Program-made: the position numbers and the translations under genes
NCBI GenBank assembly: GCA_023374025.1
Contig: SIJG01000008.1
Coordinates: forward strand, 2,306,057 to 2,370,056
Direction: 5' to 3'
Length of the DNA stretch: 64,000 nt
Source: Heterodera schachtii
Taxonomy: Eukaryota; Nematoda; Chromadorea; Rhabditida; Heteroderidae
Notes under the pieces: generated by a model
Databases searched by the model: none
Seen by the model: only the letters and a program-made list of their open reading frames with translations
Told to the model about the DNA's origin: nothing
Part shown: positions 22,801 through 34,658 of the stretch, one piece after another
How the letters are laid out: each line of letters begins with the position of its first letter
Position numbering within the stretch: the first letter of the stretch is position 1

Positions 22801-25800
22801 ATTATAAATTGGTCTGAAATTTGTCCATTAATTTGATTACAAATGATTGATCGGTTATGGGTTTAACAACTTATTGGCCAAATTCCTGGACCAAGAGCGG
22901 CATTTTAGGTCACTGGACTGAGCAATTTCGACTTTTTAATCAAATTCCCGGACTAAGACCGGCATTTTAGGTCACCGGACGGCGTTAGTCTTTATTTATC
23001 CCGTCATCCCAAATTCCCGACTCTTTTTTATGGTCTATCTTCAGCAATTTTCCAGCATTTTTGGATTTTATGGGTTATCTAATGTCAAAAAAAAACTAGG
23101 TACCAATTGCCGATTTTTCAGCCCCCCCCCCTACGGCGAAATTTTCGATTTTTCGACGTTCTCTCCCTCAACAATTTTCTCCCGAAATGTAGGTGGATAA
23201 TTACCAATTTTAAGACATAAAAATTTGAAACTCTTCACCTTTTCCTTGTGGTGATCAGTTCGCCAACAACTACAACAGCTTCTTCCTCTTCAGTTTCATC
23301 TTGTGCTTCTTCTCCATCATCCTTTTCCTCCTCCTTCTCTTCCTCTTCCTCCTGATCATTGCTCTTCATCACCCGATGATCAAAAATTCGCTGAAATGCC
23401 ACACAGACACTAATGCGCCCGTAAGTGATCAGACTCAAAAAAAACTGTGCCATAACAGCGGATGGGAGCCCGGTTAAATGCCATTTTCACCCTGGCTTAA
23501 TCTAAATATTAAAATGACGGAACGCTCTCGTGCAAATTTTGGACCCGAGTTTTCCTGATCCTTTGGCCGGGACCCGGGCATTTGGGCGCTAGAAAAGGGA
23601 GCAGTTCGCGGTACACCCCAAAACACAGCCGACGAAACACAGCGGGCCGAAACACAGCCGAGACATAACACAGCCGGGAATAAATTTTTAAAAAATTTTT
23701 CTAACTTAGAAATTTTCAAGAAAAAATCTTAGAAAAATTTTTCTTAGAAAATTCTATGAGAAAAAATTTTTCAAGAAATTTTCAGCGATTTTTTTTGAAA
23801 TTTTTTTGAAAATTCTTAGTAGATTTTGAAAAAATCGCTGAAAATTTCTTGAAAAATTTTTTTCTCATAGAATTTTCTAAGAAAAATTTTTCTAAGATTT
23901 TTTTCTTGAAAAATTTCTGTTAGAAAAATTTTTTAAAAATTTATTCCCGGCTGTGTTATGTCTCGGCTGTGTTTCGGCGGCTGTGTTTTGTCCTGTTCGC
24001 CCCCCCCCCCTGCACCGTCCCATGAAGATACATTAGTTTTATAAATTTCTTACAATTTTTCTAGTAAAGTTTTTCAATAAAGAATTTCTTTCAGGAAATT
24101 TTACAATTTTTAAAAGGTACTAAATTCAAAAAATTTAAGATTTTTTTTACTAGAAAGCACAGCCTCTAAGAAATTTAGAAAACTAAAATTAATTTTCAGT
24201 TTGGAGAATTAAGACAAATTTTAATTTAAATGTACAAAAAATGTATATACAGTTGAAAATAAAAATTTATTTTCTACTCATTAATAATTTTACAGTTCTT
24301 TATTTTTATAATTCTTCATCTTTCACCTTTTTTCGCTGCTTCAGCAAATTCATGCGCGGTTTTCGCGTGTCCTCCTTAATTATTTTTTTTTAAGTGATTG
24401 AGTGTGAAATTTAATCGCCACCGGACATGCTATTGAGACCCAAAAGCCGGCAGTTTTCTCTAGGAATCAATGATCCCCGGAATAAATTTCATTATTATAT
24501 TTTTTAAATCCCTAACTCTCTCGGCTCATAAAATTGTGCAAATAAAAAGTTTTTATCTTTTCTTGAAAAATGTGCCACCTTGGCTGCTTGGAGTTGCGTG
24601 CCGCGCCATGACGGCACTCGCTTTTCCTTCTTTCCGTGCCGACTCCTTTCCCAAATCTGTTGCTCCTCTTCTTCTTCCTCCTCCTCTTCATCCTTTTCAT
24701 TCTCTTCTTCCTCTTTTTCTTCTTCCTTGTCTTGCCTTTTTTCAATTTCCTTAAATTTTTATATTTTTTAATTGCCTTAGGCAATAAAATTTTCCCCTTT
24801 TTCTCTGACCTCCTCCTTTTCCTCATCTGACTCTTTCTCTTCCTCTTCTCTTTTCGTTTTCTCTCTTTTTCTGTCTTCCTCTTCTTTTTCCTTTTCCATT
24901 TTTTGGCGCTTTTTTGCTTCTTTTCGTGCCTTCAGTTTGGCTTCCTGGTAACAATTTTTTCTATTTTTAATTTTTTCTAATTTTCATTTTTTGCCTCTTT
25001 TTGGCGCCGCCGTGCCATCTCCGCCGCCTCCTTCAGCCGTGCCAACATCCGCTCTTCCTCGTCATCGGCATCATCATTTTTGACATTCTCCCTCTGCTCA
25101 TCCTTACAAATTTAATATTAGTGTATTTTCAATTTTGATTCTTTCTTTCTCGTTTACTTTCTTCCATTTTTCCTCTTTCCCTTCCTTTTACTTTTTCTAT
25201 TTCTCTTTCTCCTCCTCCTCCTTTTCTTCATCCTCTTCCATCCCCTCTTCCCCATCTTCCATAATTTTGCCTCTTTCTTTCGCACTTATTTTTTCCCTCC
25301 TCTTACTTTTTTCTCTTTCTCTTCCTCCTCATCTTCCTCTTATTTATCCCTTCCATTTCCTATATTTTTGCCTCCTTCTTTCACTTTTACTTTTTCCATT
25401 TTTCCTCTTTTCCCTCTCTTATTTTTTCCTCTTTCTCTTCATCCTCTTCATCCTCTTCCATTTACTCTTCCCCATCTCAACCCCGTATTCTTTCCGTTTT
25501 TGCCTCTTTCTTTCACATTTACTTTTTCCATTTTTCCTCTTTCCCCTCCTCTTACTTTTTCCTCTTTCTCTTCCTCCTCCTCCTCTTCTTCATCCTCTTC
25601 CGTTTCCTCATCCTCTTCCCCATCATCAGCCCCGGTTATTCCTTCCGCTGATGGAATATTTGCTGCTTCTTCTCCTCCTCCATCATTGTCTTCTTCATCT
25701 CCATCTCTTTGATCGGCCAGCGGAGCTTCGTTGGCCAATTCTATTTTTTTCCAATTAAATTTAAATTTAATTTTTCTATTTTTTCCAATTAAATTTTATT

Positions 25801-26364
25801 TTAAATTGCATTTTTTTAATTATTTTTTAAAATTTACCGCTTTCATTTTCGTCCGAAAAAATGGTCAAAATGGCTGAGCACAGCAACACAAACACAATGA
25901 GCACAATCCACGTTTTTAAGCCACCCTTTTGTAATAAATTGAAAAATTAATTTAATTTTTCATTTTCCACCTTATTTACACTGTAATCCACTCGTTTTGG
26001 TGCCACCATTAGGGCCATGTGATGGACATGCGAATGGCCATCTTTTAATTGATTAATTTTATTATTTTTACACACTTTAAAATTTGTTTAAAATACATTT
26101 AATGTTTAGATTTACGTCAATTTCTTATCATTTATGACTTTTCTAATAATAAAACAAATTTTTGCTTTTTGTTTAAATTGGACAAAAAATTTAGTGCGAG
26201 AGATTACAAGCTGTAAGAAGCTCATTTAAAAAATCAATTAGTTAATTCCTCAGTTAATTACAGCTGGATCCCTGTCGCCGAAATTGTGCGCGGATGCCCA
26301 GCGGCGGTGACGGCGACGGACCACCGATGTGCGACCCAACGGCACTTGCTGAAGGAGGGGCCAT
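16821..26364 (-). CDS. ASPH: Aspartyl/asparaginyl beta-hydroxylase homologue, iron ligands altered
   Basis: ASPH is a type II ER membrane 2-oxoglutarate oxygenase that hydroxylates Asp/Asn in EGF-like domains. Exon 1 (26364-26262) encodes a short cytosolic tail, exon 2 is 26041-25980, and exon 3 (25925-25838) encodes the single membrane anchor (TWIVLIVFVLLCSAILTIF). A long acidic Glu/Lys luminal stem follows over about 25.7-23.2 kb, then TPR-like exons (about 20.8-19.07 kb, e.g. GHALALAYLGYIQKVHEDE, HLGDGLVKLG). The catalytic region includes LSARPWWTVEQSE (about 18.6 kb), CELLKHFETASC (about 17.75 kb), IKLSILLAGTRTWPFCGPTN, FLVFDTSFEREISFEG and LTMELWHPQMP, ending at a TGA near 16821. Relative to the human enzyme as I know it, the Fe ligand in WPH is Phe and the second ligand in FEH is Arg, and the RMH motif reads EAQ, so this may be a pseudoenzyme. 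Middle exon borders are approximate. Confidence 0.85.
17305..17660. repeat. Tandem AT-rich repeats in an ASPH intron
   Basis: Units contain TTTTAATTCGGACCC(T/C)TTT, TTAAATTTCAATTTAATAAA and AACTTTGTAATTTTATTCCC, repeated about three to four times with a period near 100 bp and small internal deletions. They lie between the exon encoding the GPTN motif and the exon at about 17.75 kb. Confidence 0.75.
18245..18365. repeat. Short G-run repeats
   Basis: Four runs of eight or more G occur within about 110 bp on the plus strand, interspersed with TTCTA(A/T)TTCAG and GGGGCTTTATTACAG words. They lie in an ASPH intron. Quadruplex potential is obvious on sequence, function unknown. Confidence 0.5.
18658..19012. 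mobile_element. hAT-like MITE, GGGTTGAAAAT / ATTTTCAGCCCTA ends
   Basis: The ends are imperfect inverted repeats. The interior phrase TCCATACTCAAAATAGTAGG is shared (TCCATGCTCTAAATAGTAGG) with the element at about 30563-31000, so both are members of one family. No open frame of note. Confidence 0.55.
21196..21385. other. Long GC-rich hairpin
   Basis: The stretch is strikingly GC-rich for this window and folds on itself. A nearly perfect inner stem pairs CAGGCGGTTGACTG with CAGTCAACCGCCTG around a GGGGGCCCTTCGGGCCCCC core. An outer imperfect stem pairs GGTGGGGCGAGAC with GTCTCGCCCCACT. It could be the remnant of another inserted element or a structured RNA. I see no protein frame with support. 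Confidence 0.6.
21676..22306. mobile_element. Nested MITE, GGCAATTGTG tips, perfect 8-bp target duplication
   Basis: The ends are GGCAATTGTGTAGAATTGTG and its inverse complement, extended by GGTCCCGACGAAAAATAAA on both sides. Identical flanks AATCTTCT lie at 21668-21675 and 22307-22314. The GTCCCGACGAAAAAT word is also in the element at 7483-7970, which ties the two together. It was inserted into the older composite element. Confidence 0.88.
23619..23990. mobile_element. Foldback element with ACACAGCCG repeats at its ends
   Basis: Two arms of about 170 bp are inverted copies with very few differences. The outer part of each carries several AACACAGCCG words, the inner part is an A/T-rich stretch with TTTTCTAAGA and TTTCAAGAA words. 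The loop is about 40 bp. It lies in an ASPH stem intron. No target duplication was identified. Confidence 0.7.
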
Positions 26365-27320
26365 CCCCGAAAATAGTAGGGCCTAATTAAAGAAAATATA
26401 CAAAAATAGAGGAATGAATGGGGCACAAATTAAAAGGGATAAAATAGGAAATTATTTTCAATTGGATTAATTTTTTTGGGGTTTGGGGGAGGCGTAGGCA
26501 CGCCACAGAAAAATGCCGCGATAGTGAAAAAATTGGCACGAATTGCGCGCGGTCACGGGAAAATGGCGCCCCGAAAATCGCGATTCACTTTTTACGACAT
26601 TTGAATTGGCGCTTAGCCCCAACTTAAAAAAAAACAACAAATTTGCTCAATCGAAGAAAGCGGGGGATGTAAGAGGTGGCGGGGGAGGAGGATAAAGCCA
26701 AGCAGAAGCAGGCACTCATCAAACAGCAGCAGAAAGCACATTTTAGCCCAAGAGTTTGAATGGTTGAAGAGGGTGGGCCGACGGTTAGCCCACGGTTGGC
26801 CCATGGAGTGAATGGGCCGGGGGATAAGAGAGAGAGAGAGAGAGAGGAAAGAAGAAGACGAAGCCTTGGCTTGCCCTTCCGGAAAAGCCATATTATTTGA
26901 CGAAAGCATTGGGCCCCCGCCGGATGGGATGGGCGAGGGGGGGGGGGGGGAAGACGCATTGGCACAACGATCACTGGGCGCCCGTGGGGGAGGAGAAGCG
27001 GCTGCTCTGCTGTCAGCCGCCACCTCCGGGCAGACAGATCACTGCGCCCCGCCCCGCCCGCCCTTCTCCAATTAGCTGCTGGGTGGGATTTGGGGGATAT
27101 GCGATCGGATATATACCACTGTCACTGCTGCTGCTGCTGGTGGTGGTGGAAGAGTGGGGCCTCTGATTAGTTGACTGAGTGACTGATCGATAGACGGCCG
27201 CCGCCGCTGCCGTCACGGACATAAAACGTCAGTGATTTTGGCAGTGTGTCTTGGGAGGTAGGGAGGGAATAAATTACCTATTGAAAAAAAATTAAATAGG
27301 TAAAATTCAAAAAAATCACA
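26365..27320. other. Upstream region of ASPH, GC-rich
   Basis: This interval is richer in G and C than its surroundings and includes a GA run (26827-26850) and a G run (26935-26950). Open frames on both strands here (for example minus 26613-27023, Pro/Ser-rich) show no family resemblance and no splice partner, so I do not call a gene. It probably contains the ASPH promoter. Confidence 0.4.
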
Positions 27321-27499
27321 ACTTTTGTTTTTTAACCGATTGGTCGATCAGAGAGCAATAAATGATCACAATTTCCGATCAGCAATGATTGATCAATTTT
27401 CTGATCACAAAAGCGCCACATTTTTCTGGGAGTCAAATTATAAAGCGGATTTGCACCCCTTTAATTTCGGTTTTTGTTGCCAAAGTTTACTTTTTCAAA

Positions 27500-28080
27500 A
27501 TAGAAATTGCGAAAATGACAGAACCAATTTAAAAAGGAAACCAATGAAAATGACAGAACATTTAAAGAAGAAAAAGCCCTAAAAATGACAGACTAAAAGA
27601 AACGAATATGGGAATAAGAAAAACTAAAAATTACAAATATATCTAGTGTATTTAATCAGTTGGGTCAGTTTGGCAACATTTTTCTTTTCGCAGGCAATGA
27701 CCGAATTTTGGGGCCATAATTCTTTCTAATCAAAAGCAAATAATCTTATGGTTCCTCAAAATTTAGACCATTGCCATGTCATCTGTACGCCATGCCCCGC
27801 TCCGTCTCATTTACTGTTCCTCCTCGTTTTTCCTTCCCTCTCTTCCTTCTTTTTCTCTTCTTTTTTCTCCTTCTCTTTTCTTTTCCCCTTCCCCCTCTTC
27901 CTTCTCTTTTCTTTCTCCTCTCCTTTTCGTACTCTTCTCTTCACACCTTCCTATCTTTCTCTTCCGTCTCCATTTCTCAGATTTTCTCCTTTCCCTTCCC
28001 GCCGTTACTGTTTTTTTCTTTTCTGGGACTATGTGACCATTTTTCTTTGAGTTTTTGAGTTGATTCTTGAACTAAATTTA
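27500..28080. repeat. Repeat module downstream of secreted-protein gene 1
   Basis: It contains AATGACAGAACATTTAAAGA and AAAGCCCTAAAAATGACAGA, then GGGGCCATAATTCTTTCTAA, then a pyrimidine tract of about 250 bp that ends in CTGGGACTATGTGACCATTT. The same order recurs at about 33960-34540 and 40420-41220, always just past the 3' end of a secreted-protein gene. Frames inside the CT tract are low-complexity shadows. Confidence 0.75.
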
Positions 28081-28158
28081 ATACAATTAACCCATTTCTC
28101 CAACCCGTTTAAGACCCGGAATTGGATCGTGAAGTCATTTAGAATGGATAAAATTTTC

Positions 28159-29382
28159 TTATTTTAAAAACTTAAAACTATTTAATTCTAATGCTAATGG
28201 GAAATTGCCTTTTTTCAATGGTTGCACTGAATGCTTAGGCTTCTCCAAGTCCTCGTTCATCTTCTGCTTGCTTTCCTCATCTTTCAATAGTTGCACTGAA
28301 TGCTTAGGCTTCTCCTTCTCCTCCTCCATCTTCTTAATGTAAGCATCCAACTCATTCTTCGCAGTGACACACAATTCTTCGCTCTCCTTTAAAGCCATAT
28401 TCGCGCAATCCAAGAAAATCCCCTCTCCAAATTTCGAATAGATTTGAATGCGGTTCTTTATGGGCCCCTCTTTCATCTTTATGATCTTCTGGTATATCTC
28501 CAACAGTTTCCGCAACTGTTCATCCTTTCCATTTTCATCATAAAATTTCCTGTATTCCGCCAACTCCTTCTCCTCCTCCATCTTGTTAATGTACAGGTCC
28601 AACTCATACTTCGCAGTTTTACACAACCTTTTCTTCTCTTCAAAAGTTTTTTTCTCTTCCAAAAGCGGATCATAGAAGTTTTGATGATTACTTTCATACT
28701 CATTCCAATGTGTCATCACCCCTCCCGCCTCAGACCCTGACAGTTCCCTCCCTTTATCATACGCACTCATCAAAGCTTTCGCCCTCGAAGGCAACTGGGC
28801 TTTGTCCGAATCAGGGATCTTCTGTTGATTATATTCCTTTTCACGCTCCGTCATCTCTTTGTTCGCATTCTGATATTTATTCAACAGATTTTCCAACTCA
28901 TTGTCTTCCTCGTCTTCATAATCCATACATTTCTTCTGTTTTGGAATGTCAAGCGCCGACAAATCTTGCGGTGGGTCAAATGTAAATGCATAATAAATGC
29001 CATCTTTTACAGCATTCACTTCTGAAAGGTCAAAATTACTTTTTGGGGTTTATTCTGATTTCAAAATCAGAGCTGCAGCGGGTCAAAAAAAATATCAAAC
29101 TCGTATTTTGAATAAAGAAAGCAAAATTTTTAAATGCACTAATTTAAACATAAAAGAATTAATGCCCTTTTCACCTTTCTGCTGAACATATCCACGGTTT
29201 TTACAATTCTCTATTTGGTCCCTGACATGTTGATAGACTGGAATTTTTACTTGTTTCTGATCAAACCCTTGTTCAGTTGTACAGTAAGCTTTTATTGTGA
29301 CTTTTTTAGGGTTTGCTTCAACATTTGCGAAATGCAAAATTTCGGCGATGATAATGCAAAAACTAGCGATGGTAGGGAGCAT
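28159..29382 (-). CDS. Secreted coiled-coil protein, family copy 1
   Basis: Two exons, 29382-29175 and 29021-28159, give 356 residues in one frame. Residues 1-23 form a signal peptide (MLPTIASFCIIIAEILHFA). A short conserved N-terminal domain follows, with three family-wide cysteines (KAYC, IENC, KKCMDY) and the motif VYQHVRDQIENCKNRGY. The rest is Glu/Lys-rich and helical, with two copies of a repeat (LC.TAK.ELD.YI.KMEEEKE), the conserved FYDENGKDEQL and a C-terminal pair of KPKHSVQ words. There is no transmembrane segment after the signal peptide. I do not recognise the family. It may be a secreted effector or gland protein, inferred only from signal peptide, duplication and divergence. It has a TATA box 63 bp upstream of the ATG. 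Confidence 0.85.
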
Positions 29383-29444
29383 TTTTGGGAGAAATTGGGC
29401 TACTATTGGTTTTGATTTTGTGATATTTCCTTAACATGCATTCT

Positions 29445-29453
29445 GCTTTTATA
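29445..29453 (-). promoter_or_regulatory. TATA box of secreted-protein gene 1
   Basis: TATAAAAGC on the minus strand, 63 bp before the start codon, followed by a block TATCACAAAATCAAAACC that is conserved at the same distance in copies 2 and 3. Confidence 0.7.
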
Positions 29454-29489
29454 ATGGCACGCCGAATAATTTTACATATATGTATATAT

Positions 29490-29750
29490 GTATAAGGTGT
29501 CAATGTTTCACCATATTAATGCACATTTTTTAAATCTAATCATAAAATAATCAATGTTTCACCAGATGAATGCTCATTTTTATGAATATTAGCTCATATA
29601 TTAATCAATATTTCACCATATTAATGCACATTTTTTAAATCTAATCATAAAATAATCAATGTTTCACCAGATGAATGCTCATTTTTATGAATATTCCCTC
29701 ATATATTAATCAATATTTCACCAGATAATTCATATTTTTATGAATATTCC
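29490..29750. repeat. AT-rich tandem repeats upstream of gene 1
   Basis: Words CAATGTTTCACCA and TTTTTATGAATATT(C/A) recur about five times with periods near 50-100 bp. The same words form a larger array at 35790-36250 upstream of gene 2. Confidence 0.75.
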
Positions 29751-30562
29751 CTCAGACTTTTATAATACCTAACTTTGCCTATTTCGGGGTTTTTGTACTT
29801 AATGCCTAAATGCCTTTTTTGTGCCTATAAAAATTTCAACATAAATTAATCCCAAATTTTAATTATTTTTTCTTGCTAAAAATTTTTGGTTTAAAAATTG
29901 TCCTTACGCGAAAAATAATTGAAATTTATGCAAAATGAAATTTTTTGACTAATTTTTATGCGTTTTTCTACCAAAAAATTGGATGGGGGCCTTCTACCAG
30001 AGGGGGCCTTGATATTGCTTAACCTATCTAAAAATACTTTTCAATGATTAGGCAACTCTTCGCAAAAAAAAAAGCAAAAAAAATATATCTCAGGAAAATT
30101 TCTATACTTTTTAGCTATGCTAAATATTTTGGTCCCTTGGAAATTTAGGCAAATATTTTTATAATTTATTTTATTTCAGGGTAGATCAATTTAAGTGCAA
30201 TAAAAGTTATGTTGGTAATTGGTAAGCCCTTAAAAAGAGGATTAAGGTAGATATATGTGCCCAAAACTGGTGAAAATGGAAAAATTCCCAATTTTTTCAT
30301 TGGTCCATAACACTTAAAATTTGTTCAACGATGTTTCGGCTGGTGAAAGTTGTTTTGTCCTGTCGACCAGAGGGGAATTAAAATTAAATGGCCATTTCTG
30401 ATCACAATAGTTCGGCATTTTAAACTAATTTTTAAATGCTGAAGTGCTCGTAAAATGACATCATTTAAAGAAAAGAAAGCCCTAAAATGACAGATTTAAA
30501 AAGCTGCCTGAGAAGAATAATAAAAAACTAGAAAAGCACAAATAGAAAAGATGTTTGATCAG
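29751..30562. other. Intergenic with decayed MITE copy
   Basis: Positions about 29770-30000 resemble the inverted interior of the element at 896-1449 (TTTTTAAACCAAAAATTTTT, AAAATTAGTCAAAAAA and neighbours), without recognisable ends. The remainder is AT-rich with no gene that I can support. Confidence 0.5.
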
Positions 30563-31000
30563 TAGGGCTGCTAATTTATGTAAATATCGTCTTTTTTCCT
30601 GGCTTCTCCATGCTCTAAATAGTAGGAAAAAACTTTTTTTAAATGCCCCAAAAATATCAAAATTTCACAATTTTTCGTATACATTTTCATTTTTTAATGT
30701 TTTGCGAATTTGTAGAATTTCTTGTAAAAAATTTTTGTTTTGCAAATGTACACCTAAAAAATCGTTTTTGTTTTCAAAAGAAAGAGATACCGAAAATTAA
30801 TTTTTAAAATATTAAATGGGATAAACTAATATAGAAAATTTTTATGGCATTTTGTGCCTATTTCACCTTTTAAAAAGATTTTTTCTAAACATAACCACTT
30901 AAAATTTTATTTACATATTTCTGGTTTTTGTTATATTTCATACATATTTCTTGATTTTTTAACATATTTTGCTAATTTTCTTACATAAAATTAGCAGCCA
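30563..31000. mobile_element. hAT-like MITE, TAGGGCTGCTAATTTATGTAA end
   Basis: The left end TAGGGCTGCTAATTTATGTA matches the inverse of TTACATAAAATTAGCAGCC at the right. The last bases of the right tip are degenerate. The interior is shared with 18658-19012. Confidence 0.55.
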
Positions 31001-31790
31001 AATTGACCAATTGGACATCCCTATCTGTCATAATTTTTCACTTCTTTCTCTTTCTCCTCCTCCTCCTCCTTTCCTTTCCTTTTTTCACTTTATTTAACTA
31101 TTACATAATTAATCATTTCCTGATCACATAAACTGAACAGTCTTTATAAAAGGCGCCAAATTTTTTTTTGGAAAGTCAAATAATTATTATTTTGAATTTT
31201 TTGAACAAGACTAATGCGAACTGCCATTTAAATTTTTTTTTGCCAAAGTTTTTACTTTTTTGAAAATGGTAATTGACACAAAATCACAGAATAAACAATG
31301 GAAACCCGAAGAAAATGACAGAACATTTAAAGAAGAGAAAGCCCTAAAAGAATGACAGACATTTTTTTAAAAAATAAACACAAAAAAGGGGAATAGGAAA
31401 AGTTGCAAAATTACAATAGAATAAATGTTTTGTCAGTTTGTTTACTTTCGCATCCGATTGCCATGTCACACATCCGTACATCCTTTTCCTTCATCATTCT
31501 TTTTCCTCTTCCTTCTTCTCTTTATCCCTCCTTTTCGTTTTTCTCTTCCTCCTACTCTTCTTTTTCGTCTTTCTCTCCTACGGTGCTGGGACGTTAGTCA
31601 AAAAACCGCCAAATGAAATTTTTTGTGTTTTGGGCGTTAGTCAAAAAACCGCCACAATGGGCGTTAGTCAGAAAACCGCCAAATGATTTTTTTTTTTGTG
31701 TTTTGGGCATTAAACATGAAAAATTTCTTTCATTTAAATTGGGTTGACCCGAAAATTCAAAAAATGAATGAATTAACTAAATAAAATCAC
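31001..31790. repeat. Intergenic repeats including a GGGCGTTAGTCA array
   Basis: About 31290-31560 repeats the AATGACAGAACATTTAAAGA module and a CT tract, without a secreted-protein gene following directly. At 31590-31685 the unit CGTTAGTCAAAAAACCGCCA occurs three times, with spacing of about 50 and 28 bp. No gene is seen. Confidence 0.55.
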
Positions 31791-31905
31791 GTTGGACCAA
31801 TTCTGCCCTTCCAGCGAACGCTTCTTTGCAGAAGAAATTGCCGGGACACCAATCGCCGACTTTAACCGATTCGTTAATTTTATTTTGAATTTTATGAAAA
31901 TTAAC
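31790..31905 (+). pseudogene. MTERF3-like C-terminal fragment
   Basis: The plus-strand frame reads LDQFCPSSERFFAEEIAG then TPIADFNRFVNFI before decaying. It matches the C-terminal motif of MTERF3-type proteins (pattern of FCEEIA followed by DFEKF) and the related fragment at about 45980-46080. No upstream exon is present nearby, so it is a relic. Confidence 0.55.
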
Positions 31906-33960
31906 ACATTTTGTCTTGTCAAGACTAGACTTGGGTTTCATTTATACGCCAAAATACGTATAATTGGTCTGTAATTTTTTTTTTTTTTTGGCGAGCGTCG
32001 AACCGAACACCCGAACTTTGTCATATTGAGGGCCGGAAAATGGGGGGGGGGGTTAATGTTTTGGTGGCGTTTCTTTTCCCCTAGCAAAAATAATGTCATT
32101 TTGTCATAACTTTGTTGTGAAGCGCTGTCAGACTATTTTCTCAATTTTTTAAAACCTATAATTTTTCCTTTTTCTATCTCAATAGTCATTTTCCTGTCTC
32201 GACTTTTTGAAGCCATAGAATGAATGAAGCGAAGCGTAAAAAGTGTGCAAATTTTTGTTTTACTTTTTTCTTTATAAAAAATTTTTAAATATACGAGTGC
32301 CACCATGTGCTGCCCGTCGGCACTTGCTAGTCAATGGGCTATTCTCGAATAAATAGAAAAAAAGGTGGGGCAAATAAAAATGGGTAAAATTCCACCCCTT
32401 TTTAATATATGGTTACAAATTTTAAATTTTGTATGAAGCGTTCGTTATCAGGTTTAAAAAAAACAACTATGGGTTAAAAACCGAATTTTTCTATTGTTCC
32501 TCGGCCGGACTCGACGGAGTTTTTAAATTTTTTCGATTTTTTTAAATCTGCAATTTGTGCTATTTTACAAATAGAGGGAGTCGAATTTTCTGAATCTGTT
32601 CATCTTGAGGGCCGGCAAAATGGCAAGGTTTTTTGTTAGCAATTTTTTTTATAATTTTATTTTAAAAATGAAATAATTTAAAATGTTTTGGGTTCTAATT
32701 TTTTGAATATCTATGGCTGAATTTTTAAAGCCAATTAGTCCTATTGAAATAATCACTTTTATTTTATTTTACTCTCGGCTTAAAACACGGAATTCGGATT
32801 ATTTGGAGAGAATTAAAAATTTAAAAAATATATTTTTAATTAGCAAAATGTTTAAAAAATTGCCAATAAATCAATTAATTAATTAATTAAGCATTCATTT
32901 TGGCTTCACTTTCATAGAACCGACTAATAATTCGGTATTTGTTGCCAAAATTTTCTTTTTTTTTTTGAAATGGAAATTTCTAAAATGACTGAATCAACAA
33001 TTGAAAACCGAACAAATGACTGAATTTAAAATAAACACTAAAAAGGCGGAATAGAAAAGACGAAAAATTACAAATAAACAGCTGAAGAAATGTTTGATTA
33101 GTTGGATCAGTTTGGCAACATTTTTTTTTTGCATGGCAATGGCCGAATTTTGGGGTTTTCTTTTTATGGGGTGTTTTTGGTCATCGTTACTCAAAAACCA
33201 CCAAATGCAAAATTTTTGACAAAATAATTTTCATAGTTTTACTCAAAAATAAAACTAAAATTTAAGGGTCACCAAAAAACTTTGCCATTGCCATTTCATC
33301 CATCCGTACACATTTTTTCTTCATTCTCTTCCTCTTCCTCTCCTTCTTTCTCTTCCTTATTGCTCGTATTGAATTGAAGGACAGAAGATTAAATTCAACA
33401 AAATGGTTGGGTTTGTTTTTATTTTTTGGGAAAGAAATGACAAAATAATTTCACGGAAATTGTTGTTTTTTTTTTTAAATTTGTGAATGACTTTTTAAAG
33501 CCACTTTGTCCTTGTGAAGCCTGTGTTTTTCAATTTCATTTTCTGTCTCGGCTTATAATGGGAAAGGACAAAATCACGCCGCTAGAAATTTTTTTAAATT
33601 TTCAGAATTAAAACTTTTTAAGCAAATTGAAGAAAAAATTTGAAAAATTTTCAGCAAATTTTCTTTTGAAATTTTATGATAAAATATTGTTTCTTTCGAA
33701 AAAATTTTCAAAAGACAAATTTTTCAACGCTTAATAGTTTTAAAAATTTTCCAAATTCTGAATTTTTCATTGTTTTAATTTTTTTTGCAAGTTCAATTCC
33801 TAAGCTTTTAAAGAGTTCTCTTAAAAGCATCAAATTTAATTGTAATCAAGGCGAGTGGTTTAAAAAAAATTCATATGAATTTCCCCCCCCCCCCACCCAC
33901 CTGGAATAAAAAAATACAAACAAAATTTAATCCGAATTTTGTTGCCAAAGTTTACTTTTC
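31906..33960. other. Intergenic, AT-rich repeats only
   Basis: I see no gene in this stretch. Words such as TTGAGGGCCGG(A/C)AAAATGG (about 32025 and 32610) and the AATGACWGAA module (about 32990 and 33970) recur. A GGCAACATTTTT / CAATGGCCGAATTTTGGGG block at about 33110 matches those beside the secreted-protein genes. Confidence 0.5.
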
Positions 33961-34540
33961 TAAAAATGGAAATTGCATAAAATGACAGAATGAAAAAGCC
34001 ATAGAAAGAAAAATAGGAAAAGCTGGAAAATTACAAACAGAATAAATGATTTTGATCAGGGATCAGATTGGCAACGTTTTTCTTTTTGCGTGGCAATGGT
34101 CGAATTTTGGGGCCATAATTCTTTCAAATGTAAACAAATAAGTTATGATTCCCAAATTTGACCATTGCCATATCATTTGTACGCCATATTTCTCCTCTTC
34201 TCCCCCCCCCCCCCCACCCCTCCTTCTCCTTTCCTTTTCCCTTTTCTCCCGTCCTTCTCTTCCGCTCCTTTCATGTTCTTTCTCTTCAAATTTTCCTACT
34301 TTTCTTCCGCCTCCATTTCACTAATTTTCCTTCCTCCCCTCCTTCTCCTTTCCTTTTTCTGCTTCTCTTCCTCCTCCATTCTCGTTCCTCTCTCTTCAAC
34401 CTTTTTTCTCCTTCTTTTCTTACTTTCTCTTTATATCTTCATACTTTTCATCCGCCTCCATTTCACAATTTTTCTCCTCCTTTTCCTTCGCCTTTACTGT
34501 TTTTTTTCTTTTCTGGGACCATATGACCATTTTTCTTCGA
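33960..34540. repeat. Repeat module downstream of secreted-protein gene 2
   Basis: It has the same order as at 27500-28080: AATGACAGAATGAAAAAGCC, GGGGCCATAATTCTTTCAAA, a CT tract of about 310 bp, then CTGGGACCATATGACCATTT. Confidence 0.75.
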
Positions 34541-34658
34541 TATTTTGAATTGTTTTGTTACCTAAATTTACTATAATTTTGCCCATTTCTCCAACCCGGA
34601 TATGAGACTCAACATTGGCCCATGAGATTAAAGACTGTTAAACCATTTAGTCCCATTG

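Noticed and set aside
25135..25758. 207-codon plus-strand frame
   Set aside because: It is the antisense shadow of the Glu/Lys-rich ASPH stem exons on the minus strand.
26613..27166. Overlapping Pro/Ser-rich and Gly/Glu-rich frames in the GC-rich ASPH upstream region
   Set aside because: They exist on both strands because of base composition. No family resemblance or consistent splice sites.
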